A DNA stretch of 49,510 nucleotides from CSP1-5 sp964558395 (GCA_964558395.1 CAZLDS010000018.1:1-49510), one strand, 5' to 3'. Shown: positions 7,279 through 16,027, counted from the first letter of the stretch. Translations and numbers: made by a program. Notes: a model not told the origin generated them from the sequence alone.

Positions 7279-7389
7279 CTAGGACAGGATAGCCTTCAGA
7301 GATTCTATGCTATCTGCCTCTTCCCACGGGGGGTCGGTGTCCACCCTGCCAACGTGACCGTACGCTGCGAACTTTGTGAAGAAGGCAGA
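7279..7389 (-). pseudogene. metK: metK C-terminal remnant (S-adenosylmethionine synthetase)
   Basis: On the minus strand, ending at the TAG 7281-7279, the reading FFTKFAAYGHVGRVDTDPPW followed by EEADSIESLKAILS matches the extreme C terminus of MetK (usual form KTAAYGHFGR...WEKTD). The match fades upstream of about 7385, and no further MetK sequence is readable. It is therefore a short relic, lying tail-to-head beside metF, a gene of the same methionine cycle. Confidence 0.65.
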
Positions 7390-7527
7390 TCGGCCTGCTC
7401 AGCGTCTCCTGGACCAGGGACAGAGGACCGGTTGGTCTTCCTGCGTGACTGTGTTATCTTGAAATAAGACCTTATGACAAGGCGAAGATATCACAACAGA
7501 TAATTACGTGCTGGGGGAACCTCCGTG

Positions 7528-8397
7528 ATGCAACGGATAAAAGATCTCTTTCCCCATCAAGAGCGAACGTATTCCTTCGAGCTCTTCCCCCCCAAGACGG
7601 ACAAAGGATTCGAGAATCTCCTGAAGACCATCGCCCAGCTCGTTGAGCTTCGACCCGATTACATCTCGTGTACGTATGGGGCCGGGGGAGGGAACCGGGA
7701 AAAAACCTTTGATGTGGTCCAATATATCGAAGAATACCATCAGGTCATTGGCATGGCGCATCTCACCTGTGTCCTCAACACTAAGCAGGATATCGCGGCG
7801 ATCGTGGAGGACATCAAATTGCGGGGCATCCGAAATATCTTGGCCCTGCGCGGTGATCCGCCAACGGATGAACCCGACTGGCAACCCACGGATGAGCATT
7901 TCAAATACAGCAGTGAGCTCGCGAGGTTTATCCGCGAGAGGTATGGCCAGTATTTCGGAGTCGCGGTGGCGGGATTTCCCGAGGGGCATATTTTGTGTCC
8001 GGACAGGGATCAGGATGCAGCATTTCTCAAATTGAAGATTGACGCCGGAGCGGACTTCGTCATTACGCAATTATTTTTCGATAACAAGGATTATTTTGTA
8101 TACCTCGAGAGGCTCCGGAGACTGGGGGTGGACGCACGGGTCATTCCGGGCATTTTGCCGATCACCAATTATGAGAATTTGCTGCGATTCTGTGCGATGT
8201 GCGGCGCAACCGTCACCGACGAAGTGAAAAGAACCTTTCAACCCTTGCAACATGATCCGGACGCGACCCTCAAAGCGGGTATTGAGTTTGCCATTCACCA
8301 ATGCCGAGAACTGCTCGATGAAGGGGCTCCGGGGATACATTTTTATTGCCTCAACAAGGTGCATCCCACTGCCGACATTCTTAAAGCGGTGCGATGA
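7528..8397 (+). CDS. metF: Methylenetetrahydrofolate reductase
   Basis: 289 residues, the usual length of bacterial MetF. It reduces 5,10-methylene-THF to 5-methyl-THF with FAD and NAD(P)H, supplying methyl groups for methionine. Signatures: SFELFPPKTDKGFENL at the N terminus (catalytic Glu), ISCTYGAGGGNREKT, LALRGDPP, FITQ-type segment DFVITQLFFDN and PGILPITNY near the C-terminal third. The start is GTG-ATG (7525/7528) behind GGGGGA; ATG is preferred by spacing. The upstream 130 bases may carry its promoter but no riboswitch was recognised. Confidence 0.95.
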   Translation: MQRIKDLFPHQERTYSFELFPPKTDKGFENLLKTIAQLVELRPDYISCTYGAGGGNREKTFDVVQYIEEYHQVIGMAHLTCVLNTKQDIAAIVEDIKLRGIRNILALRGDPPTDEPDWQPTDEHFKYSSELARFIRERYGQYFGVAVAGFPEGHILCPDRDQDAAFLKLKIDAGADFVITQLFFDNKDYFVYLERLRRLGVDARVIPGILPITNYENLLRFCAMCGATVTDEVKRTFQPLQHDPDATLKAGIEFAIHQCRELLDEGAPGIHFYCLNKVHPTADILKAVR

Positions 8398-8506
8398 TCC
8401 CATGAGTGCAGAGCCAGAGGCCGAGGGTCCAATGACATTCCGGTTTGGCATACAATCGGAAGGGAGAGAGCGAGGTCGCGAAATGGCCCATCGTAGGAAT
8501 TGTGGT

Positions 8507-9322
8507 ATGACAATCAATGCCTGGATGATAGTCGGAATTATCATCTCCGGGGCGACTGGATCTCTTTCCTTGAGCGGGATTGCTTTGGCCTGGGAGTGGC
8601 CGATTGGGACGTTTTACTATGAGATAACTCGAAAAAAGGACCAAACAGGTATACTTAAGATTGTGTCTGAGCGACGAGGTGAGGATGTCGTCGTAGAAAC
8701 GGAGGAATGGTTGAATGACATTGGCTACTGCCATGCCTCGAAACGAAAGGAGGTGTGGCGAAACGGAACGCTGGTAGCGTACGAATCTACCACCGCGGGC
8801 GCCTGTGCGGGCGTGGTCAGGTTATTCCGGCCGAGCGCGTGTCCATGGGATGAGTTTGGGGAGCCGATCACAGTCTCGGTTGTGCGGAAGGACAAGGCAC
8901 TCTTCAGAAAGGTTGATTCACAACAGAGCCAGCAAATTTCGGAAGAGGTTGTCCCGGTGAACTTTTTGAACCCGGTATTTCGGGGGCCGGACCATGTCGT
9001 TCAGGTCATCAGCCCAATGACTGGAGAGCTGGGATCAATGATGATCTCTAATGAGGGAACGGAGGAATTATCTCTCGGAAACCGTTCCGTCACGGCGGAG
9101 CATTATCTTGTGCGGGCTGAGGACAGTCACGATCGCGAGCTGTGGTACGACATGCAGGGGGCATGGATCAAAATGTTTCTTCGAGGGGACAAGGTGACCT
9201 TCGCAGCTGCGGACCCGGCCCGGACGAAATCTGAGTTGACATCGTTCGTGAACAAATCGCGCTGTCTCAGGACACTACAGAATAATGCGGGTAAGCAAAA
9301 AGGGTCAGAACCCGCTCAATAA
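8507..9322 (+). CDS. Secreted protein of DUF6134/DUF3108-like type
   Basis: 271 residues. The ATG at 8507 has an excellent AGGAA seven bases upstream and begins a clear signal peptide (MTINAWMIVGIIISGATGSL... ending at ALA before WEWPIG). Earlier in-frame starts would bury that signal. The mature protein is beta-rich, with EWPIGTFYYEI near its start and RELWYDMQGAWIKMFLRGDK near its end, a WYD..G.W pattern seen in DUF6134/DUF3108-like envelope proteins. Function unknown. Four or more Cys in the middle (HASKR region and SACPW) could form disulphides. Confidence 0.55.
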   Translation: MTINAWMIVGIIISGATGSLSLSGIALAWEWPIGTFYYEITRKKDQTGILKIVSERRGEDVVVETEEWLNDIGYCHASKRKEVWRNGTLVAYESTTAGACAGVVRLFRPSACPWDEFGEPITVSVVRKDKALFRKVDSQQSQQISEEVVPVNFLNPVFRGPDHVVQVISPMTGELGSMMISNEGTEELSLGNRSVTAEHYLVRAEDSHDRELWYDMQGAWIKMFLRGDKVTFAAADPARTKSELTSFVNKSRCLRTLQNNAGKQKGSEPAQ

Positions 9323-9403
9323 CATCATGCGCAACTCGGCTACCTAGCCATCCATGTCGGAAGAAGCCTTTCTTTCAGGGACGCATCTTATGCTTCTTTT
9401 GCC

Positions 9404-9432
9404 TTGACACCAAGTGTCTCTCTCGCTACCCT
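9404..9432 (+). promoter_or_regulatory. Candidate promoter of the type III PKS gene
   Basis: TTGACA (9404-9409), 17-base spacer, TACCCT (9427-9432). The -35 is perfect, the -10 weak (3 of 6). It precedes the ATG at 9511 by about 80 bases. Confidence 0.35.
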
Positions 9433-9510
9433 GTCCTCGCCGTAGAGGCAGTATTTTGTATTCCTTGGCGTCAGCCTATTGAGGAATCCCATGGATCCCG
9501 GAGTCAGAAA

Positions 9511-10629
9511 ATGCAGCGCATAACCGATCGGGCAGTAAAGCGTGTAAGGGTTTTAGGAATAGGCAGGGCGGTTCCTCCGCATGTCGTTTGTCAGAGTGAG
9601 AGCGCAGAGCTTGCGAAATTATTAAGCTGTTGTTCAGATAAGCATGAGCGTCTGCTAACCACCCTTTATCAACGGACACGTGTTCATCGCCGGGCATCGG
9701 TCTTTGCGAACGGCATTGACAATGGTGCCGTGTCGTTCCAATCCTTTTTCCCTTCGATAAAGAAAAACACCGACAAGGGTCCGGGGACCGAGGATCGCAT
9801 GCACCGATATGCGGCGGAGTCACCCTGGCTCGCCATTGAGGCCTCCAAGAACGCCATCACTGACGCCGGAATCCGAGTGGATGATATCGCGCAGATTGTG
9901 ACGGTGTCTTGTACTGGGTTTTCTGCTCCTGGCTTTGACATTTCCCTCATCAAGGGACTCGGACTACCTTATAGCGTCAACCGCACCCATGTCGGCTTTA
10001 TGGGGTGCCATGGCGTGTTTAATGCCTTGCGTGTTGCCTCAGCACTGGCCCGCGAAAATCCGAAAAAGAAGGTGCTGGTTTGTTCCGTCGAGCTGTGTAC
10101 CATTCACTTCGCCTATGGATGGGACCCCGATCGGGTTCTTGCCAACGCCCTTTTTGCGGACGGCTCGTCCGCGGCCGTCATTGCTTCGGGACCGAAACGT
10201 GGGAATCGATGGACATTGGGGGCAACGGGATCCTATCTCTTTCCGGATTCAGAACAGGCTATGACGTGGCGCGTCGGGAATCACGGGTTTCAGATGGGAT
10301 TGTCGGCGAAGGTCCCTGGTTTGCTTGCCAAGCACCTATATCCCTGGATCACCCTATGGCTGAAAGGTCAGGGTCTCTCTTTGCAGGACATTAAATCTTG
10401 GGCGATTCATCCGGGTGGGCCTCGGGTTCTCGATGCGGTCGTGTCATCCCTCAAGCTTCCTGCACGGGTCGCGCTTGTATCACGAAAGATCCTTGCAGAG
10501 TATGGGAACATGTCCTCGGCCACGGTCTTGTTTATTCTCGACCAGCTTTATAAAGAAAGGGCTCCCACGCCGTGTGTGGCCCTGGGCTTTGGCCCCGGCC
10601 TCGTCGCTGAAGCGGCATTATTTCTTTAA
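9511..10629 (+). CDS. Type III polyketide synthase (chalcone synthase-like)
   Basis: 372 residues, normal for the family. The thiolase-fold catalytic triad is complete: Cys166 in GFMGCHGVFNAL, His300 in WAIHPGGPRVLD and Asn333 in EYGNMSSATVLF. Such enzymes condense malonyl-CoA onto an acyl-CoA starter to make alkylresorcinols, pyrones or phloroglucinols. The starter is not predictable. No methyltransferase or oxidase of a classic ars/srs cluster is adjacent, but a class A flavin hydroxylase lies 4 kb upstream. It converges with the TraB-like gene 38 bases downstream. Confidence 0.93.
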   Translation: MQRITDRAVKRVRVLGIGRAVPPHVVCQSESAELAKLLSCCSDKHERLLTTLYQRTRVHRRASVFANGIDNGAVSFQSFFPSIKKNTDKGPGTEDRMHRYAAESPWLAIEASKNAITDAGIRVDDIAQIVTVSCTGFSAPGFDISLIKGLGLPYSVNRTHVGFMGCHGVFNALRVASALARENPKKKVLVCSVELCTIHFAYGWDPDRVLANALFADGSSAAVIASGPKRGNRWTLGATGSYLFPDSEQAMTWRVGNHGFQMGLSAKVPGLLAKHLYPWITLWLKGQGLSLQDIKSWAIHPGGPRVLDAVVSSLKLPARVALVSRKILAEYGNMSSATVLFILDQLYKERAPTPCVALGFGPGLVAEAALFL

Positions 10630-10667
10630 AGGTTTAAGCCTCCCACCCGCACCGCCTTCTCGCCACC

Positions 10668-11594
10668 CTATTTTTGTAGCACGCGATGACCCTTTTGCTG
10701 CAAAAGCTCGACCACGCTGCCGGGCCCGACCAAATGGCCGACGCCAACGATGAAGAGAACATTTTTATCTTGTCTCATCGATTTTTCAACAGTAGCAACC
10801 CATTTCCTGTTCCGCTGGAGCAGCAGGCGTTCGTGTATAGTTGGATAGCCCTTAAGGCTTTGAAACAAAAGGGCGTGTAGATTATCCGCATCCCCTGTCT
10901 CCCAATACCGCACCATATTCCCGGCTAGGTCTGCGACGAGCTCCAAGTCCGTTAAGGTCTGGCCGAGAAATAACTGTTGATCGTGTGTATCCATATTTCC
11001 AAGTAGGTCCACTTGATAGTCGGGCGGTTCCAGAAAGCTCGTTTCCTTTCCGTCGTTCTTTGCTTTATTGAAAAAGTAGACATCGATTCCGTAATTCGGA
11101 TTGTAGCCTAAACGTTGAAATTCAAGTATGGTTAAGGTGAGGGCTACAAACCACGGTTTAAAACGGGCGAAGTTTTGCGATGGTAAACCAAGTTCAGATA
11201 GCTTTTTGTCAAGCTTCCTTCGTGTATTCCCGTCAAGATTCTGATAGAGGGTTTCATCCTCGGGATAAAGACCGAGTGCCAACATTTTGGCCTGTATGTC
11301 GGGATCATTGGTTGCCGCTATATCTGTTTCAAATATGACTTGCTGGCTGTCTGTATAGGCGTTTTCGATGGCGGTGGCTAACGGATAGGCGTCGCGGTTG
11401 AGAAGGTGAAGGGAACCTAAAAGATATACTGTGTTTGTAGGGGTCTGAATGGACCACAAACAACTCGTTGGAGAATACTGTATGGGGGTGTAATGTTCGG
11501 GACCACTAGGGGCTGCTGTCAAAATGAATGTAGGCCAGACAAAGATAAATGCCACCCTAGCGCGATATGCCATGAGGAAGTGCAGGATCTTCAT
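10668..11594 (-). CDS. TraB/GumN family protein (Tiki-like)
   Basis: 308 residues. A hydrophobic N terminus (about 10-28) suggests export. Family hallmarks are TVYLLGSLHLLN (about 55-66), FETDI (about 90) and the C-terminal GVGHLVGPGSVVELLQQKGH. The fold is shared with Tiki metalloproteases: the conserved His (GSLH) and Glu are present, but peptidase activity is unproven in bacteria. It is transcribed toward the PKS gene and away from the CBS protein. Confidence 0.85.
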   Translation of the reverse strand: MKILHFLMAYRARVAFIFVWPTFILTAAPSGPEHYTPIQYSPTSCLWSIQTPTNTVYLLGSLHLLNRDAYPLATAIENAYTDSQQVIFETDIAATNDPDIQAKMLALGLYPEDETLYQNLDGNTRRKLDKKLSELGLPSQNFARFKPWFVALTLTILEFQRLGYNPNYGIDVYFFNKAKNDGKETSFLEPPDYQVDLLGNMDTHDQQLFLGQTLTDLELVADLAGNMVRYWETGDADNLHALLFQSLKGYPTIHERLLLQRNRKWVATVEKSMRQDKNVLFIVGVGHLVGPGSVVELLQQKGHRVLQK

Positions 11595-12118
11595 CAGTAT
11601 GCACTCCTGTTATCGGACAAGACTTAATCTAAGCGTAGGCGGGGGGAAATAATTGGCAAGGGGAACACAGATCACGATATGGAGTCTTTCGGCCTGGTTT
11701 CCAGGCGAATATACAATAATCTATAGTTTGGCCCACCGCAATGATAAAGTGAAGAGGGATCGGGCCCGGCCACCCGGAGTGATGACAGGGACGGCAATCC
11801 ATGATAAAGAGACGTATCTGGCGTTCCTGGCCCAGGCTAGCAAGAGTTCCCTTGTTTATTTTGTCTGGGTTTATTGTTTCTGGGGTAGCCGTCGAAGGGC
11901 ACATCCTGGTTCCAGAAGGTATTTCGTCGGCCTGCGACAGCGTGTGACGCGCCACGTGATTACCGGTTCGCACGTTCTCGTCAGCTGGGTTGATAGGAGT
12001 ATTGTCGCCAAAGAATCTCAAAAAGCAATATTGGCCGAGAGAAAACCTGGTCAAGGCGGAGCCAAGCCACGGCGGAAGAGAATCCGAGGCGAGGCGGTCG
12101 AGGATAGGGGGCCCAGGG
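11595..12118. other. 524-base stretch with no established gene
   Basis: Lower in GC than its surroundings. A 157-codon plus-strand frame (11653-12126) has skewed, shadow-like composition and is not accepted. The only plausible coding item is a 48-codon frame with a signal-like N terminus (11801-11947, listed separately). Promoters for both divergent neighbours must lie here. Confidence 0.5.
11801..11947 (+). CDS. Possible small exported peptide, 48 residues
   Basis: ATG at 11801, stop TGA 11945-11947. The N terminus is strongly basic (MIKRRIWRSWPRLARVP) and followed by a hydrophobic run (LFILSGFIVSGVAVEG), a signal-peptide pattern, then about 17 polar residues with one Cys. The binding site is poor (CAGGGACGG). 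It could be a real micro-protein or the front end of a decayed secreted protein. Confidence 0.25.
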   Translation: MIKRRIWRSWPRLARVPLFILSGFIVSGVAVEGHILVPEGISSACDSV

Positions 12119-12616
12119 ATGAGTGAGACGGTACCGGAATCTGCAAAAAGGCGTGTTCGTAACATAATGACCACTGATGTAGTTAAAGCTTATCCAGATA
12201 CGCCTGTAAACCAAATTGCCCGCCTCATGTCTGACCTTCAGATTAGCGGTCTACCCGTTGTCGATGATAACGATCAGGTCTTGGGAGTGATTACTGAGCT
12301 GGATATGATTCTCCGCAATACTCGGTTCAAAATGCCTACTTTTTTCACAATTCTCGACTCGATTATATATCTCGAACGGCCTAGCCACGTTCGCAAACGT
12401 CTGGAACACATGCTAGGCACAAGGGCCCGAGACATTATGTCCTCTCCTGCTCTCACCGTTACTCCCGAGTCGACGCTTGAAGAGTTGGCCGAACTAATGG
12501 TTGAGCGTCGTATGAACCCCATTCCTGTGATAGAAGCTAATCGGTTGGTTGGTATTGTGAGCCGTTCTGACATCATCCGTCTCATGGCACAAGAGTTTGG
12601 CGAGGATGAGAGCTAG
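12119..12616 (+). CDS. Tandem CBS-domain protein
   Basis: 165 residues made of two CBS domains: the first about 17-80 (RRVRNIMTTDVVKAYPDTPV, GLPVVDDNDQVLGVITELDM) and the second about 100-160 (ARDIMSSPALTVTPESTLEE, PIPVIEANRLVGIVSRSDII). Such pairs bind adenosine nucleotides and act as energy sensors, alone or by controlling partner enzymes. The ATG at 12119 follows GGGGG; the longer frame back to 11990 is unsupported. It stands alone with no enzyme domain. Confidence 0.9.
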   Translation: MSETVPESAKRRVRNIMTTDVVKAYPDTPVNQIARLMSDLQISGLPVVDDNDQVLGVITELDMILRNTRFKMPTFFTILDSIIYLERPSHVRKRLEHMLGTRARDIMSSPALTVTPESTLEELAELMVERRMNPIPVIEANRLVGIVSRSDIIRLMAQEFGEDES

Positions 12617-12785
12617 GTTGGTGCTTTCCGATTGCCCACCGCCCTCACCAGGGCAAATGCCTTTTGAAGAGTGCGAGTAATACCATGTGCAAATTCTGTA
12701 CAACGCTTACCCACACATGGTACATAGGTGTGCCGAAATGTCTGCATTGATGTGTTGACGATGAATATCAAGGGAGGGAGTATCG

Positions 12786-12968
12786 ATGATTCAGTTGCAA
12801 CTGACAGCGGAAGAACGACAGGTACTGGTAGAAGTTCTCGAAAGTTATGTTTCTGACGTACGAATGGAAATCGCAGATACGGACAGCGCAGGGTACAAAG
12901 TGGGCTTGAAGGGCAAGAAAGATATTCTCAACAAGATCCTAAATACATTACGGAAGGCCACAGGATAG
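12786..12968 (+). CDS. Small helical protein of unknown function, 60 residues
   Basis: Begins MIQLQLTAEERQVLVEVLES and is rich in Leu, Glu and Lys, predicted as two helices with a GLKGKKD turn. AGGGAGGGAG precedes the ATG by a good distance, so translation is likely. No catalytic residues, Cys or membrane segment. The pattern TAEER..L...L..Y.SD.R.EI recurs in small uncharacterised bacterial proteins, but no function is claimed. Confidence 0.7.
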   Translation: MIQLQLTAEERQVLVEVLESYVSDVRMEIADTDSAGYKVGLKGKKDILNKILNTLRKATG

Positions 12969-13074
12969 ACTGATTTGCCCTCGCGGCGGTACGATCGTGC
13001 TGTTTGTTCATTTGAAACGAGTATATCTCGCTTTGGTGGCCCCGTGACATAAGTACCGGTTCAGGAGGGGCAAA

Positions 13075-13164
13075 ATGTACTACAGGAAAGCACAGGGGTT
13101 AGGCTATTATAGAGTGTGTCCTTGTTTAGTCGGACCGTGTCCAATGTGGGGAATGAGTCGCTGA
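13075..13164 (+). CDS. Possible 29-residue Cys-containing micro-protein
   Basis: The ATG at 13075 follows a textbook AGGAGGGG (13062-13069). The peptide is MYYRKAQGLGYYRVCPCLVG followed by PCPMWGMSR, aromatic-rich with Cys-Pro-Cys and a third Cys. It ends 12 bases before the next gene's ATG. It could be a translated leader for 13177-13539 or a metal-binding micropeptide. Confidence 0.35.
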   Translation: MYYRKAQGLGYYRVCPCLVGPCPMWGMSR

Positions 13165-13176
13165 CTGGAGGGAACC

Positions 13177-13539
13177 ATGAATCTGAGAAGTCTTGGGACG
13201 GGGCTGAGCTTTCGAGGGAAAGTCAAGGGCCAAATTCAGACGTACCAAGTGTTCGAAGGGAATAGGTTCTTCTTCATTTGCTCTTTTTCCCGTAAGAAGC
13301 GCAAAGCGGGTAATTTCAACGTCGTAGATGCCGAGGCGGTGCGTTACGTCCAAAGACTTGTGGGGGGGAAACAGGGCGTGACCTCGCAAGATGTGTACAA
13401 ACGCTCGCGGACACCGCGACTTATCGGGTCGGCGCTCGAGGCGCTCAACATTCTCTATGTGCTCGTGGCGACCGGCCAGGCAAGAATTGATCGGCGGCGC
13501 AAGGAAAAGCAACTATTCTTCAATGTGAAAAAACGATGA
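13177..13539 (+). CDS. Basic hypothetical protein, 120 residues
   Basis: Very basic throughout (FSRKKRKAGNF, KRSRTPRLIGSALEALNILYVLVATGQ, RRRKEKQLFFNVKKR), which suggests nucleic-acid binding. The segment GVTSQDVYKRSRTPRLIGSALEALNIL may be a small helix-turn-helix-like unit. GGAGGGAACC precedes the ATG. It sits in a run of small plus-strand genes. No named family recognised. Confidence 0.65.
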   Translation: MNLRSLGTGLSFRGKVKGQIQTYQVFEGNRFFFICSFSRKKRKAGNFNVVDAEAVRYVQRLVGGKQGVTSQDVYKRSRTPRLIGSALEALNILYVLVATGQARIDRRRKEKQLFFNVKKR

Positions 13540-13574
13540 AAGGGTAAAGCAGGTGTAGGAAGGGGGGTATCCAC

Positions 13575-13904
13575 ATGTCCACTTGGAGGAAACAATCGAT
13601 TGTGTTTGTCGTTATCCTTGTCTTATTGGGCGCGTGGGTAACGTCTCCCGTGCTGGCCGAAGAGAATCAATACCACCATCCCGGTGAGGAGGACGCAAAT
13701 GCGCCGGCCATGATGGTTGACCTTGCGGTCTACAGACCTGCTGGTATCGCTCTCACTGCCGTGGGGGCGGTCTTCTTTGTTGTTTCCCTACCTTTCACTG
13801 CAGCCGCGGGTAGCATTGATGAGGCTAGTGAAACGCTGGTCGAGGAACCCTTCCGATTCACATTTAATCGTCCTCTCGGGGCGGGCATTCTCTCAAGCGA
13901 ATAG
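13575..13904 (+). CDS. Small exported membrane protein, 109 residues
   Basis: Signal peptide or first helix at about 8-28 (SIVFVVILVLLGAWVTSPVLA), then an acidic linker, then a second helix (about 53-77, RPAGIALTAVGAVFFVVSLPF). The C terminus FRFTFNRPLG is a pattern I associate with small uncharacterised membrane proteins that occur in several copies in some genomes. GGAGG-like sequence lies ahead of the start. Function unknown. Confidence 0.65.
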   Translation: MSTWRKQSIVFVVILVLLGAWVTSPVLAEENQYHHPGEEDANAPAMMVDLAVYRPAGIALTAVGAVFFVVSLPFTAAAGSIDEASETLVEEPFRFTFNRPLGAGILSSE

Positions 13905-13955
13905 AAGAGGAGAGAAAGTCCCTCGCGTTGGCGAAACGATATGGCTGGCGCGATG

Positions 13956-14432
13956 TTACTCACAGATATGGCAGAATCCGACCCCGTCCGCCAACTGCGG
14001 TGTATCGCGTTCGGCATTGACAATGCAGAGAAAGCCGAAAGGCTCGGTGGCGTCCTCAGGGGTTCGAAATTGATGGGGATCGTTTGGAGCGACGTACACC
14101 ACATCGCCCAACCCCACCTTGTAGATATAGCAGCCAAACTGCGCTTCACCTCGCCCCCGAATCGGAATAACCACGTGTTCGTGTTCATGCTTTTCGAGCG
14201 TGCTGTAGCCGCCAGGGGAAATCTCGAAGTAGCGTACGTGGAACCGTTGAGACTCCCCGCGTTTACCGGATAGTTCACGGCGTGTGATGCCCTTCCACGT
14301 GTCGGTCGTCTCTTTGTATGGCTCCAGAGGAATATCCTTCCAGGTAAAGTCGCCGTCGTGCCGGATCACTTTGCTGTGATTGCCGACTAGGAGTGGCGGC
14401 GACGGAATCTGCTCTTTGATCTCAGTATCCAC
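13956..14432 (-). CDS. Cupin-domain protein
   Basis: 158 residues. The single cupin barrel shows motif 1 (HEHEHVVIPIRGRGEAQFG, metal-binding His residues) and motif 2 (VYVAPNDPHQFRT). The C terminus ends in CIVNAERDTPQL...CHIC. The family includes metal-dependent isomerases, dioxygenases and sensor proteins; the substrate is not predictable. It diverges from sthA across a 168-base region that must hold both promoters. Confidence 0.88.
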   Translation of the reverse strand: MDTEIKEQIPSPPLLVGNHSKVIRHDGDFTWKDIPLEPYKETTDTWKGITRRELSGKRGESQRFHVRYFEISPGGYSTLEKHEHEHVVIPIRGRGEAQFGCYIYKVGLGDVVYVAPNDPHQFRTPEDATEPFGFLCIVNAERDTPQLADGVGFCHICE

Positions 14433-14520
14433 GCGTGAGACCTCCCCGTTCGGGATTCCTAGGGCGGACCAATTCTACCATAGGATACCCCGTGATATCC
14501 AGTTAGAGATATCTTCTCCG

Positions 14521-14550
14521 TTGACGGCAGGGCCCTGTCTCCACGATAAT
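14521..14550 (+). promoter_or_regulatory. Probable sigma-70 promoter of sthA
   Basis: TTGACG (14521-14526), 18-base spacer, GATAAT (14545-14550): 5 of 6 matches at each box. It lies 50 bases before the sthA ATG. The inverted repeat GGGATATC-like sequence near 14490-14512 upstream (GTGATATCC...GGATATC-type) was not clear enough to call an operator. Confidence 0.55.
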
Positions 14551-14600
14551 TGGTTTAAGCACTATCACCGAAATCGGACTATCTATCACTGGACCTTTGC

Positions 14601-15998
14601 ATGGCCACCTACGATTACAACTTGATCTGCATCGGCTCCGGACCGGCGGGGCAGCGCGCCGCGGTACAGGCAGCCAAGTTCGGCAAGCGCGTGGCCGTCG
14701 TTGAGAAGCACCGGTACGTCGGCGGCGTGTCCGTTGATACCGGCACGATTCCCAGCAAGACCTTTCGCGAGGCGGTGATCTCGTACACCGGCTACGGCCA
14801 TCGCTTCATTCCCCATCGTGGCAAAATCACAGGCGTCAGGGTGACAGCCGAGGAACTTTTGCACGGGGTCTCCGAAGTAATCCATCGCGAAACCGATATT
14901 GTTGCGGACCAGTTGAATCGGAACGAGGTCGATCTGATTCGGGGTGTCGCTTCCTTTACGGATGCACACACGATTCGGATCGAATCAGAGTCGGGGTCGT
15001 ACACCCGGAGTGCTGAAAAGATCGTGATCGCGGTCGGGACGAAGCCCGGACCACTGCCCGATCCAAATTTGGACCGCGACGTTATACTGACGAGCGACGA
15101 CCTGCTTCATTTAAGACACTTGCCGCATACGATGACCGTAGTCGGCGCAGGGGTAATCGGGATCGAATATGCGTCGATTTTTGCGGCGATCGGGGTCGAG
15201 GTGACGCTTATTGATCGGCGGGAGCGGCCCCTCGAATTCCTTGACCATGAAATCGTGGACGAACTGATACATCAGATGCGGAAGATGAACGTGACGTTCC
15301 GGTCCGAGGAGTCGGTGGCCACTATTGAGGTGAGGGAGGGGCCTCCGAAGCGGGGCGTGGTGAATCTCGAATCGGGCAAGCGGGTTGTCGGTGATCTCGT
15401 CTTGTATGCGATCGGACGGGTCGGCGCCACCGAAGCGCTTGCTCTCGAGAGGGCAGGTCTCACGGCCGATGTGCGGGGCCGTATCAAGGTCAACGAATTC
15501 TTTCACACGGATGTGCCGCACATTTACGCGGCGGGTGACGTGATTGGATTTCCGAGTTTGGCGGCGACGTCGAGCGAACAGGGTCGTCTCGCTGCGCGCC
15601 ATGCCTTCAACCTGGGGTTGGACAAGATGGCAGAACACTTTCCAATCGGAATCTACTCTGTGCCCGAAATTTCAATGGTAGGCAAGCCCGAACATGAACT
15701 GACCGTCGCAAAGATCCCGTACGAAACAGGCATTGCGCGCTATCGCGAAATCGCCCGGGGACAGATTCTCGGCGACGACTCCGGCCTTTTGAAGTTACTC
15801 TTTCACCGGGAGACGCAGAAATTGCTCGGGGTACATGCGATTGGGACCGGGGCCACAGAGATCGTCCATATCGGCCAAGCGGTCCTGCGGCTGGGCGGCG
15901 GGCTCGATTACTTTCTGGAAACCGTGTTTAACTACCCGACGATGGCGGAGTGTTACAAGGTCGCAGCACTCGATGCTTCGAACAAGCTCACCCTGTGA
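14601..15998 (+). CDS. sthA: Soluble pyridine nucleotide transhydrogenase
   Basis: 465 residues, matching SthA. It moves hydride between NADH/NAD+ and NADPH/NADP+ using FAD. N-terminal FAD motif GSGPAGQRAAVQAAKFGK (about 12-29); the region where lipoamide dehydrogenases carry the CxxxxC disulphide reads GGVSVDTGTIPSKTFREAV, without Cys, which separates SthA from the disulphide reductases. A central NAD(P) motif (VVGAGVIGIEYASIF, about 178) and the C-terminal FNYPTMAECYKVAAL dimerisation domain are intact. The Shine-Dalgarno is weak. Confidence 0.93.
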   Translation: MATYDYNLICIGSGPAGQRAAVQAAKFGKRVAVVEKHRYVGGVSVDTGTIPSKTFREAVISYTGYGHRFIPHRGKITGVRVTAEELLHGVSEVIHRETDIVADQLNRNEVDLIRGVASFTDAHTIRIESESGSYTRSAEKIVIAVGTKPGPLPDPNLDRDVILTSDDLLHLRHLPHTMTVVGAGVIGIEYASIFAAIGVEVTLIDRRERPLEFLDHEIVDELIHQMRKMNVTFRSEESVATIEVREGPPKRGVVNLESGKRVVGDLVLYAIGRVGATEALALERAGLTADVRGRIKVNEFFHTDVPHIYAAGDVIGFPSLAATSSEQGRLAARHAFNLGLDKMAEHFPIGIYSVPEISMVGKPEHELTVAKIPYETGIARYREIARGQILGDDSGLLKLLFHRETQKLLGVHAIGTGATEIVHIGQAVLRLGGGLDYFLETVFNYPTMAECYKVAALDASNKLTL

Positions 15999-16027
15999 GG
16001 CGACGGCACGGACAAGGACGCTAAAGA

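Noticed and set aside
7391..7524. Possible SAM-type riboswitch before metF
   Set aside because: Neither the conserved core nor the paired-stem pattern of known SAM riboswitches could be read, and no terminator hairpin is evident.
11653..12126. 157-codon plus-strand frame between the TraB-like and CBS genes
   Set aside because: No ribosome binding site, no recognisable motif, composition like a shadow frame, and it overlaps the better-supported CBS start.
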